A stretch of 64,000 bases of DNA, from positions 45,953 through 109,952 of the forward strand of contig FLQS01000014.1 in the NCBI GenBank assembly GCA_900078375.1, in the 5' to 3' direction. Position numbers and translations under genes: made by a program. Source of the DNA: an uncultured Mycobacterium sp. (GTDB lineage: Bacteria > Actinomycetota > Actinomycetes > Mycobacteriales > Mycobacteriaceae). Within the stretch, counting starts at the first letter, position 1, and each line of letters begins with the position of its first letter. The notes under the pieces were generated by a model, which saw nothing but the letters and a program-made list of their open reading frames with translations, ran no database searches and was not told the origin of the DNA. Below, one piece after another: positions 1 to 9,482 of the stretch.

Positions 1-1707
1 GCCACGTTGTCCGGCTTCGCACTGAACGACGAAGTCAAGGCGCTGCGGCAGGCCGCCAAAGCCGGGCTGCCGGCCGACCTCGCGGTCAACGTCACCGGTG
101 GACCCGCGTTCGGCGCTGACATCGCAAATGCCTTCGCCGGGGCCAACATCACCTTGCTGGCCGTCACCGGCGCGGTGGTCGCGCTGTTGCTGATCGTCAC
201 CTACCGCTCGCCGGTGCTGTGGCTGGTGCCGCTGCTGGTGATCGCGTTCGCCGATCGGGTGGCAGCGGTGCTGGGCTCGGCGATCGCCGGCGCCACCGGC
301 CTGGCCGCCGACGGTTCGACGTCCGGTATCACCAGCGTGCTGGTGTTCGGCGCGGGCACCAACTATGCGCTGCTGCTGATCTCGCGCTATCGCGAGGAAT
401 TGCACCACGCAACGGGGCATCGCCAAGCGCTACGCACCGCGGTCCGATTCGCCGGTCCGGCGATCGCCGCCAGCAATGCCACCGTGGTGTTAGCCCTGCT
501 GACGCTGCTGTTCGCGTCGTCGCCCAGCACCCGCAGCCTCGGGGTACAAGCGGCGTCGGGTCTGCTGGTCGCCGCGGTGTTCGTACTACTGATGCTGCCA
601 CCTCTGCTTGCCTTGTTCGGCCCGAAGTTGTTCTGGCCCTTTATCCCTCGTGTCGGCAACGAGGACGTCGCCGACACGGGAGCCTGGCATCGGGTCGCGG
701 ACTGGGTCTCCCACCACGCCGGCCGGGTCACCATCGTGGCGACCGCGGTGTTGGCCGTGCTGGCCACCGGCCTGCTGGCAACCCCGGTGGGGCTCAACCA
801 GATCGACCAGTTCCGGGTGAGTGCAGACTCGGTCGCCGGCTACCGGACGCTGTCCGCGCACTTCCCCAGCGGGCTCACCGACCCCACCCGAGTGATCGGC
901 AGCACCGACAAGAGCGCTGCGGTCGACCAGGCGATCGCAGCCACCCCGGGCGTCGTCTCGGTCAACCCGGCGGGCCAGTCTGACAATGGGCTGACCCAAT
1001 GGCAGGTCGTCATCAATGCCGAACCGGCATCCCAAGCTGCCTTCGATACCATTGCCGCCCTGCGGGATTCAGTACACCGGGCCGACCCCGTCGGATTGGT
1101 GGGCGGCTCGGACGCCCAAGCTCTCGACGCGAGGGACGCCGCGATCCGCGATCGCTGGGTGGTGATCCCCGCCATCCTCGTCGTGGTGCTCGCGGTGCTG
1201 TACATCCTGCTGCGGGCCGCGCTGGCCCCGCTGGTGCTGGTGGCGGCCACCGTGCTGTCCACGATGGCAGCCCTCGGGTTGGGCGGCTGGGTCAGCGTGC
1301 ATCTGCTCGGATTTCCGGCGCTGGACAACACCACGCCACTGTTCGCATTCCTGTTCCTGGTCGCACTCGGGGTGGATTACACGATCTTCCTGGTGACCCG
1401 CGCCAGGGAGGAGACACCGCGGTTCGGCACCCGCGGTGGGATCGTGCGGGCCGTGTCGGCGACCGGCGCGGTGATCACCAGCGCGGGCATCGTGCTGGCA
1501 GCGGTGTTCGCCGTGCTCGGCGTGCTGCCGCTGATCGTGCTGACCCAGCTGGGCATCATCGTGGGGCTGGGCATCCTGTTGGACACGTTCGTGGTGCGCA
1601 CGGTCGTCATCCCGGCGTTGTTCACCCTGATCGGGCCGGCGATCTGGTGGCCGGCGTTCACTCGTTCCGAAATCGAGCCGGCCGAGGCGCGTACCGTCGT
1701 GGCATGA
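1..1707 (+). CDS. MmpL/RND-family transporter, C-terminal part (5' end outside window)
   Basis: The reading frame is open from base 1, so the N-terminus lies upstream of the window. The 568 or so visible residues hold two blocks of hydrophobic helices. Each has the MMPL pattern of a long membrane run followed by a conserved acidic or glycine-rich helix: FGAGTNYALLLISRYREE near residue 115, and LGVDYTIFLVTRAREE near residue 460. A soluble loop separates them. The family exports lipids, siderophores or drugs across the mycobacterial inner membrane using proton motive force. The substrate cannot be deduced. The stop overlaps the start of the downstream P450 (ATGA), so the two are probably co-translated. 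This suggests, by inference only, export coupled to oxidation of a hydrophobic compound. Confidence 0.9.
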   Translation, partial: ATLSGFALNDEVKALRQAAKAGLPADLAVNVTGGPAFGADIANAFAGANITLLAVTGAVVALLLIVTYRSPVLWLVPLLVIAFADRVAAVLGSAIAGATGLAADGSTSGITSVLVFGAGTNYALLLISRYREELHHATGHRQALRTAVRFAGPAIAASNATVVLALLTLLFASSPSTRSLGVQAASGLLVAAVFVLLMLPPLLALFGPKLFWPFIPRVGNEDVADTGAWHRVADWVSHHAGRVTIVATAVLAVLATGLLATPVGLNQIDQFRVSADSVAGYRTLSAHFPSGLTDPTRVIGSTDKSAAVDQAIAATPGVVSVNPAGQSDNGLTQWQVVINAEPASQAAFDTIAALRDSVHRADPVGLVGGSDAQALDARDAAIRDRWVVIPAILVVVLAVLYILLRAALAPLVLVAATVLSTMAALGLGGWVSVHLLGFPALDNTTPLFAFLFLVALGVDYTIFLVTRAREETPRFGTRGGIVRAVSATGAVITSAGIVLAAVFAVLGVLPLIVLTQLGIIVGLGILLDTFVVRTVVIPALFTLIGPAIWWPAFTRSEIEPAEARTVVA

Positions 1708-2909
1708 CGAATGCTGCCGCGCTGCCACCACTGCATATGCGGCGCAACGGGTTCGACCCGACAGCCGAGTTACGCGACATCCGCGAGGGCAGCGGTGTGG
1801 TCACCGCCGTCAACGCGTTCGGCATGCAGGTGTACCTGATCACCCGCTATGACGACATCAAGGCGGTGCTCTCCGACCACGAGCACTTCTCCAACGCCAG
1901 GCCACCCGGTTTCGTGGTGCCCGGCGCGCCACAGCTGGCCGAGGACGAGCAGGCCGCCGCGCGGGCGGGCAACCTGCTGGCCCTCGACCCGCCCCAGCAC
2001 AGCAGGCTGCGCCGGATGCTCACCGGCGAGTTCACCGTGCGCAGGATGAAGGCCCTCCAGCCACGGATCGTGGAAATCGTGACCTCGCGGCTTGACGCGA
2101 TCGAACGCGCAGGCGCACCAGCCGATCTGGTGGCCGACTTCGCCCTGCCGATCCCCTCGCTGGTGATCTGCGAGCTGCTTGGCGTCCCGTATGCCGACCG
2201 CGAGGATTTCCAGCGCCGCAGCGCCCGCCAGCTCGACCTGTCCATCCCGATCCCGGAACGTCTGGAGTTGGTGCGGGCCGGCCGCGAGTACATGGGCTCG
2301 CTGGTGGCCTCGGCCCGCCGCGCGCCGCGCGAGGACATGCTCGGCATGCTGGTGCGCGAGCACGGCGATGAGCTCAGCGACGACGAGCTGGTCGGGATCT
2401 CCGCGCTGCTGCTGCTCGCCGGCCACGAGACGACGTCGAACATGCTGGGGCTGGGCACGCTGGCGCTGCTCCGGCACCCCGCGCAGCTCGCTGCCGTCCG
2501 CGACGACCCGGACGCGGTCGCCCCGGCCGTCGAGGAACTGCTGCGCTGGCTGTCGATCGTGCACAGCAGCATCCCGAGGATCACCACTGCCGATGTCGAA
2601 GTCGCCGGGGTCGAGATCCCGGCAGGCAGCCTGGTGCTGGCGGCGCTGGCGTCGGGCAACCGGGATGCGGCGCTCGTCGACGACCCCGATGTGTTGGACA
2701 TCAGGCGAGATCTGTTAAGCCACTTGGCCTTCGGCCACGGTGTGCATCACTGCCTGGGCGCGCCGCTGGCCCGGATGGAGATGCGGATCGCGTTTCCCGC
2801 GCTGCTGCGCCGCTTCCCGCGGCTGGCGTGCGCCGAGCCGTTCGAGGACATCGAGTTCAAACCGTTCCACTTCATCTACGGCCTGCGGGCGCTACCGGTC
2901 ACCTGGTGA
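1704..2909 (+). CDS. Cytochrome P450 (CYP105-like bacterial class I)
   Basis: A 401-residue cytochrome P450. The ATG was chosen because it overlaps the MmpL stop as ATGA. The I-helix oxygen-binding motif AGHETT is at 239-244, the K-helix ExxR at 278-281 (ELLR), and the heme-binding loop FGHGVHHCLG places the axial cysteine at residue 350. All catalytic motifs are present, so an active monooxygenase is expected. It has no transmembrane anchor, so it should be soluble and use a separate ferredoxin and reductase, neither of which is encoded nearby. Substrate unknown. It converges on the next minus-strand gene with only 3 bases between the stops. Confidence 0.93.
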   Translation: MTNAAALPPLHMRRNGFDPTAELRDIREGSGVVTAVNAFGMQVYLITRYDDIKAVLSDHEHFSNARPPGFVVPGAPQLAEDEQAAARAGNLLALDPPQHSRLRRMLTGEFTVRRMKALQPRIVEIVTSRLDAIERAGAPADLVADFALPIPSLVICELLGVPYADREDFQRRSARQLDLSIPIPERLELVRAGREYMGSLVASARRAPREDMLGMLVREHGDELSDDELVGISALLLLAGHETTSNMLGLGTLALLRHPAQLAAVRDDPDAVAPAVEELLRWLSIVHSSIPRITTADVEVAGVEIPAGSLVLAALASGNRDAALVDDPDVLDIRRDLLSHLAFGHGVHHCLGAPLARMEMRIAFPALLRRFPRLACAEPFEDIEFKPFHFIYGLRALPVTW

Positions 2910-2912
2910 CCC

Positions 2913-3593
2913 TCAGGGCTCGTGCTCGTCATGAAGCCCCTCGAACACGCCGGCGCGGGTAAGCAGCAGCAGGCTGACGGCCAGCACCCAGATCGGGAAC
3001 CCCAGCGCCAACCACATGCTGATATCGCCGGCGATCAACAGCGAAACCGCGAGCAGATAGCTGGCATACACCAACCAGCGCGGCATAAGTCCAGTGCGCA
3101 GCCAGATCGTCGCCAACGACATCATGAACACCGCGCCCATCCGTAGGGCATAGGTCTTCGACAGCGCGAGCACCGTCATCTGCCCGAACAGCGCCACCTC
3201 GGCGTGACCGGGCTGGTCATGTCCCACCGCACCATTGCTGGCCGCCAGCCCAGCCCCGATCGCGCTCGTCACGAACATCATTGCCAGGAACAGCAATCCG
3301 CTGCCCAGGAACACCGTCGAGAAGAACCGGTCTTCGAGCCGGCCCAGGTTGTCGCGCACGACCGCGATGAACCACAGGAAGCTGATCCCCGCGAACGGCA
3401 TCAGGACGGCGGCGATCTTCATCTTGCCGCTTGCGGCGTCGAGCCACTGCGAGCCGGGCTCCGCGCCCTCCGGCAACGACGAGCGGATCAGGATCAAGCT
3501 GGCACCGAACAACAACGCGAACGCCACGCCGGCCGCCGCGGCTGCCCGCGGGGTGGTCAGGGTTTTCAGTGTTGACGAACGGTATTCGGGCAC
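2913..3593 (-). CDS. Conserved hypothetical integral membrane protein
   Basis: 226 residues from a GTG start. About six hydrophobic segments are visible: roughly residues 18-37, 58-80, 93-116, 135-160, 168-188 and 195-215. There is a short positively charged N-terminus and an acidic C-terminus (GLHDEHEP). No catalytic motif was recognised and I cannot name the family. It lies 18 bases downstream of the thioesterase-like gene, so it probably closes the purA operon. Confidence 0.75.
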   Translation of the reverse strand: MPEYRSSTLKTLTTPRAAAAAGVAFALLFGASLILIRSSLPEGAEPGSQWLDAASGKMKIAAVLMPFAGISFLWFIAVVRDNLGRLEDRFFSTVFLGSGLLFLAMMFVTSAIGAGLAASNGAVGHDQPGHAEVALFGQMTVLALSKTYALRMGAVFMMSLATIWLRTGLMPRWLVYASYLLAVSLLIAGDISMWLALGFPIWVLAVSLLLLTRAGVFEGLHDEHEP

Positions 3594-3611
3594 GTCGTCA
3601 TGGTGACAGAC

Positions 3612-5575
<1,964 letters not shown>

Positions 5576-5576
5576 C

Positions 5577-5583
5577 TACCCTA
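5577..5583. promoter_or_regulatory. Overlapping divergent -10 elements between purA and the Rv0358-like gene
   Basis: The bases TACCCTA read TACCCT on the plus strand (5577-5582) and TAGGGT on the minus strand (5583-5578). Both match the mycobacterial TANNNT -10 consensus. A plus-strand start near 5589 leaves about 20 bases of leader with AGGAG. A minus-strand start near 5571 leaves about 32 bases with AGGAG before purA. No convincing -35 was identified on either strand. Confidence 0.5.
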
Positions 5584-5608
5584 TCGGAGCACAGCACCAG
5601 GAGTGTCG

Positions 5609-6217
5609 TTGACCAACACTGAGATCGCCGTGTTGCGTTTCGGGGGCCGTCGACTGCCCCGTGCGCTGGCCTCGTTGCCCTGTCACGACGGCCCCGATGC
5701 GGACGCGATCGATGCCGTCGTCGAGGGCGTGTCCCGGGTGGTGGTCGTGGGTTCGGCGGCCGACCTCGCGACGGTACTGACGCGGCTGATGCGCACCGAA
5801 CGCCTCGATGTCGAGGTGGCGCATGCGGCCCGGTGGCGCGGCGCCAAACGGGCGTTGACCGGTGTGGCGCAACGCATTCCGCTGATCCGAGACGAGACCG
5901 GCACGGCGCTGGCCGGTGCCGCGTTGTGGCTTCCCCCCGGCGACGACCGGGTGATCTACGGTGAGGCCGTCGTCGACGACGACGTGCTGTTCGACGGTGA
6001 GGTGACGGCCGTGCGGATCGAGCCGACCGCCACGATGCCAGGCCTGCGGGCAGCCGCACTGACCCACCGGATGCGGCCGAGACGCTGGCTGACCGGCCGG
6101 GCCATCCAGCTCGGCACCACCGGCGCCCGCGTCGTGCGCGACGGCATCGAGCTGCCCCGGGAAGCGAAGCGGTCGGCGTTCTACCGGCACACCACGGGCT
6201 GGCTGCGGGTCTCGTGA
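5609..6217 (+). CDS. Conserved mycobacterial protein of unknown function (Rv0358-like)
   Basis: About 202 residues from a TTG start. The TTG at 5609 is preceded by AGGAG at 5599-5603 with 5 bases of spacing. The in-frame GTG at 5603 would overlap that site, so TTG is favoured. It is a soluble, Arg- and Val-rich protein with no signal peptide or membrane helix. The stretch EGVSRVVVVGSAADLATVLTRLM is conserved-looking, and YGEAVVDDDVLFDGEVTAVRIEP resembles a sugar- or nucleotide-kinase-like strand pattern without diagnostic residues. I do not recognise a function. It overlaps the end of the downstream convergent P450 by 37 bases. Confidence 0.75.
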   Translation: MTNTEIAVLRFGGRRLPRALASLPCHDGPDADAIDAVVEGVSRVVVVGSAADLATVLTRLMRTERLDVEVAHAARWRGAKRALTGVAQRIPLIRDETGTALAGAALWLPPGDDRVIYGEAVVDDDVLFDGEVTAVRIEPTATMPGLRAAALTHRMRPRRWLTGRAIQLGTTGARVVRDGIELPREAKRSAFYRHTTGWLRVS

Positions 6218-7518
6218 GAGAAGTACACCCTGGTGCCGTTGCGGGGTACCAGGACCGGCGTCGCCCCCAGTGGAGGGCTTTCCAGCCGGGCGCTGACCGG
6301 CTCCAGCCGGCCCTCCCGCAGGATCGTGTGCAGCATGGTGACCAACTCGCACATCGAGAAGCTGGCGCCGATACACCGCTTGATACCCCCGCCGAACGGG
6401 ATCCAGGCGTGCTGCTGGGGGCGCGCGCCGATGAATCGCTCCGGACGGAACTCGTGCGGGTCGGGATGGGTGTCGGGGTCGCGGTTGATCACGTCGAGCA
6501 ATAACACGATCCGGGTGCCCGGCTCCAGCGTGTAGTCGCCGAGCTGGAAGCGGCCCGCAGTCATCCGCCCGGTGATCGGTGCGGGCGGGCGCAGCCGCAG
6601 GGTCTCGTTGACGACCGCCTCGGTGTACGTCGTCGCACCGGAGTGCGCCTCGGCGCGCACCTGCTCCAGGGCCTGGGGGTGGTGCAGCAGCAGGTCGATC
6701 AGCCAGGCCAGAGTGGTCGCCGTCGTCTCGTGCCCGGCCAGCGCGAGGGTGATCAGATCGGCCCGAATCTCCTCGTCGGACAGCCCTTCACCATCCTCGG
6801 TGCGGGCGTCGACCAGCATCGACACTATGCCACCACCGAGCTGTGGATCGGCGCGGTGCTCGGCGATCAGACCGAAGACGATCTCGTCGATTCGCCGGTT
6901 GATCGCCGCGAGCCTGCCCCACGTCCGCAGCGCCCCGGCCTTGCGCAGGGCGTAGCGCACCGGCGTCTCCGGGGAGATCGCCAGCGCCAGCAACTCGTCG
7001 AACGGCTTGCCGACGCGCTTGACTTCGACGGGGTCGTGGATGCCGAACATGACCTGGACGATGACGTCGAGAGTGAGCTCGCGCGCCGCGTCGAGCATCC
7101 GCATCGGCCGGCCGACGGGCCAGTTGGCCATCGCGGCGCGGGTTACGGCTTCGATGATCGGCACATAGCCGTCGAGCGCGGCGCCGTGCAGCGGTGGCGT
7201 CAGCAGGCGGCGCCGGCGCAGGTGCTCGGGTTCTTCCTGGACGAACATCGACTCCGACCCGTAGATGGCCGCGGCCGGACCGACCCCCTCGCCGCCGAGC
7301 AGCACATCCGGCTTGGCACTGAACACCTCTTTTGCCAGTGCGGCATCGGCCACCGCGACGACCGGGCCGAAGCCCAGCACCGGCAGTGCGACCACCGGGC
7401 CCAGCCGCTGCACCGCCTGGTAGATCAGGGGCTGACCGCCCAATCCGTACGCGGCGGCGTACAGACCACCGAACAGGGCCGCGAAGGGCTTCGGCGCGGG
7501 AAGGCTGGGTGGGCGCAT
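6181..7518 (-). CDS. Cytochrome P450 (CYP135/CYP138-like)
   Basis: 445 residues. The ATG at 7518 begins the characteristic MRPPSLPAPK leader. The longer upstream frame is non-coding shadow of the protease gene. AGHETT is at 261-266, ExxR at 305-308 (ETLR), and the heme loop FGGGIKRCIG puts the axial Cys at 382. The PFGGGIKRCIGASFSMCE pattern is typical of the mycobacterial CYP135/138 group, which resembles eukaryotic microsomal P450s. Substrate unknown. Its 3' end overlaps the convergent Rv0358-like gene by 37 bases. It is divergent from the M50 protease with 48 bases between starts. Confidence 0.92.
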   Translation of the reverse strand: MRPPSLPAPKPFAALFGGLYAAAYGLGGQPLIYQAVQRLGPVVALPVLGFGPVVAVADAALAKEVFSAKPDVLLGGEGVGPAAAIYGSESMFVQEEPEHLRRRRLLTPPLHGAALDGYVPIIEAVTRAAMANWPVGRPMRMLDAARELTLDVIVQVMFGIHDPVEVKRVGKPFDELLALAISPETPVRYALRKAGALRTWGRLAAINRRIDEIVFGLIAEHRADPQLGGGIVSMLVDARTEDGEGLSDEEIRADLITLALAGHETTATTLAWLIDLLLHHPQALEQVRAEAHSGATTYTEAVVNETLRLRPPAPITGRMTAGRFQLGDYTLEPGTRIVLLLDVINRDPDTHPDPHEFRPERFIGARPQQHAWIPFGGGIKRCIGASFSMCELVTMLHTILREGRLEPVSARLESPPLGATPVLVPRNGTRVYFSHETRSQPVVCR

Positions 7519-7566
7519 GGCCCCACGATCCCAGGTCACAGGGGCCACGTCCGGTAGTTTCGTGAG

Positions 7567-8346
7567 GTGAACATCCGTCCGCTGCACCAGTCGGTGCGGC
7601 CCAGCCCCGTCTTCCTGGTGATCGTGGCATTCACCATCGTCGGCGGGGTGGTGGCCTGGCTGGCCGCCGAATCCGTGCGGCCATTGGCTTACGTCGGGGT
7701 GTTCACCTTCGTGGTGGCGGGCTGGCTGGTGTCGTTGTGCCTGCACGAGTTCGGTCACGCGTATACGGCGTGGCGGTTCGGCGACCACGACGTCGCGATG
7801 CGCGGCTATCTGACGCTCAACCCACTGAAGTACTCCAGCCCGCTGTTGTCCCTGGGCCTGCCGCTGCTGTTCATCGCGCTGGGCGGCATCGGGCTGCCCG
7901 GCGGCGCGGTCTACGTCCGCACGGCGTTCATGACCCCGCGTCAGCGCACGCTGGTGAGCCTGGCGGGCCCGGCGGCCAACCTGGTGCTGGCCATCGTCCT
8001 GCTCGCAGCCGTGCGGACGTTCTACGACCCCGGCCACGGGGTCTTCTGGTCGGCGGTCGCATTCCTGGGATTCCTGCAGATCACCGCGCTGCTGCTGAAC
8101 CTGCTGCCGATCCCCGGCCTGGACGGCTATGCCGCACTCGAACCGCATCTGAGCCCCGAAACGCAGCGCGCGGTGGCACCGGCCAAACAGTTCGGGTTCT
8201 TGTTCCTGATCGTCCTGCTGCTGGCGCCGGCATTGAACCAGTGGTTCTTCTCAGTGGTGTTCTGGTTCTTCGACCTGTCCGGGGTGCCCGCGCCGCTGGC
8301 ATCCATCGGCGCTCAGCTCACGCGCTTCTGGTCCGCCTGGGTCTGA
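7567..8346 (+). CDS. Site-2-type metalloprotease, M50 family (Rv0359-like)
   Basis: 259 residues, polytopic membrane protein. The zinc site is HEFGH (His60, Glu61, His64) inside the second hydrophobic segment, and the third ligand region is LLPIPGLDGYAALEP (around residue 178). This is the compact SREBP site-2-protease architecture without PDZ or CBS domains. Such enzymes cut transmembrane substrates, including anti-sigma factors, but the substrate here is not known. The GTG start lies 6 bases after a -10 box (TAGTTT, 7555-7560), which suggests a leaderless transcript. A hairpin at 8361-8395 follows the stop. Confidence 0.92.
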   Translation: MNIRPLHQSVRPSPVFLVIVAFTIVGGVVAWLAAESVRPLAYVGVFTFVVAGWLVSLCLHEFGHAYTAWRFGDHDVAMRGYLTLNPLKYSSPLLSLGLPLLFIALGGIGLPGGAVYVRTAFMTPRQRTLVSLAGPAANLVLAIVLLAAVRTFYDPGHGVFWSAVAFLGFLQITALLLNLLPIPGLDGYAALEPHLSPETQRAVAPAKQFGFLFLIVLLLAPALNQWFFSVVFWFFDLSGVPAPLASIGAQLTRFWSAWV

Positions 8347-8360
8347 CTCGGACACCAAGG

Positions 8361-8395
8361 CGGGGGGCAGCGATCCCCTCCGTCGTTGCCCCCCG
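8361..8395 (+). terminator. Candidate terminator hairpin after the M50 protease gene
   Basis: Arms 8361-8373 and 8383-8395 pair over 13 positions (CGGGGGGCAGCGA with TCGTTGCCCCCCG, one G-U) around a 9-base loop. It starts 15 bases past the stop. There is no following T-run, as is usual for mycobacterial hairpin terminators. Confidence 0.6.
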
Positions 8396-8545
8396 GCTCA
8401 GTTCCATCCCCCGGTGGGCAAACTTCAACCTAGCGACCCATATGCGAGCTGGGCGCGAGTTCGCAGGATTTGCGACAGATATTTGGGTTCTGGGGACGAA
8501 GGTCGTTTCTAGGACCCAACTCACACGAACAGTGGGCGCCAACCC

Positions 8546-8575
8546 TTGCAACATATGCGTCTTTACGCATATATT
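8546..8575 (+). promoter_or_regulatory. CDF exporter promoter with embedded palindromic operator
   Basis: A -35 TTGCAA (8546-8551), an 18-base spacer and a -10 TATATT (8570-8575) precede the exporter ATG by 6 bases. The spacer is mostly filled by a perfect inverted repeat: ATATGCGT (8553-8560), CTTT, ACGCATAT (8565-8572). With one mismatch the dyad extends to 8550-8575. This geometry suits a metal-sensing repressor or MerR-type regulator controlling the exporter. No regulator gene is adjacent. Confidence 0.65.
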
Positions 8576-8581
8576 TCCGGC

Positions 8582-9478
8582 ATGGGTTCAGGACACGACC
8601 ACAGCCACGGTGGTGACACGCGGGTGAGCCGGATGCTCATCGCCGCGGGCATCTTGACCGTGTTCTTCATCATCGAGCTGACCACCGCGCTGATGATCAA
8701 TTCGATCGCCCTGCTGGCCGACGCCGGCCACATGCTGACCGACCTGGTCGCCATGTTCATGGGGCTGACTGCCGTGCTGCTGGCCCGCCATGGTCCGGCT
8801 TCGGCGGCGCGCACCTACGGCTGGCATCGCGCCGAGGTGTTCACCGCGGTGGCCAACGCCGTTCTGCTGCTCGGCGTCGCGACGTTCATCCTCTACGAGG
8901 CGATCGACCGGCTGGGCAACGCACCGGAGATCCCCGGCGTCCCGATGATCGTGGTGGCCCTCGTCGGCCTGATCGCCAACCTCGCCGTCGTGCTGCTGCT
9001 GCGCTCGCAATCCCAGGAAAGCCTGGCCGTCAAGGGCGCCTACATGGAGGTCGTGGCCGACACCGTCGGCAGCATCGGCGTGCTGATCGCCGGCATCGTG
9101 AACGTGACGACGCACTGGCCCTACGCCGACGTGGTGGTCGCGGTGTTCGTCGCCCTGTGGGTCCTGCCCCGGGCGATCGGGCTGGCCCGCGCCGCGCTGC
9201 GGATCCTGTCCGAATCCTCGCCCCAGCACATCGACGTCGAGGAGCTGCGCACGGCGCTGGCCGCCGTCGCCGGCGTCACCGAGGTGCACGATCTGCACGT
9301 GTGGACGCTGGTGCCCGGCAAGGACATGTGCACCGCCCATCTGACCAGTAGCGGGGACTCCGACCGGGTGCTCGACGACGCCAGGGCGGTACTCGCGGCC
9401 CGCGGCCTGGACCACGCGACCGTGCAGGTCGAGCCGCCCGGCTGCGCCGACGATTGCCCCGAAAAGACCGACTGGTAG
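8582..9478 (+). CDS. Cation diffusion facilitator (zinc-type) metal exporter
   Basis: 298 residues from the ATG at 8582. The longer frame upstream runs through the promoter palindrome and is rejected. The N-terminus is His-rich (GHDHSHGG), followed by six membrane segments with the CDF metal-site pattern LLADAGHMLTD in TM2 and MEVVADTVGS in TM5. A cytoplasmic C-terminal domain contains EVHDLHVWTLVPGKD. This is the ZitB/CzcD arrangement, which exchanges Zn(II), and sometimes Co or Cd, for protons. Its promoter carries a strong palindrome, so metal-responsive control is likely. The FUSC gene starts 4 bases after the stop. Confidence 0.93.
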   Translation: MGSGHDHSHGGDTRVSRMLIAAGILTVFFIIELTTALMINSIALLADAGHMLTDLVAMFMGLTAVLLARHGPASAARTYGWHRAEVFTAVANAVLLLGVATFILYEAIDRLGNAPEIPGVPMIVVALVGLIANLAVVLLLRSQSQESLAVKGAYMEVVADTVGSIGVLIAGIVNVTTHWPYADVVVAVFVALWVLPRAIGLARAALRILSESSPQHIDVEELRTALAAVAGVTEVHDLHVWTLVPGKDMCTAHLTSSGDSDRVLDDARAVLAARGLDHATVQVEPPGCADDCPEKTDW

Positions 9479-9482
9479 CTAG

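Noticed and set aside
7519..8148. 210-residue N-terminal extension of the second P450
   Set aside because: It runs antisense through the M50 protease gene, and the P450 family starts at the ATG at 7518.
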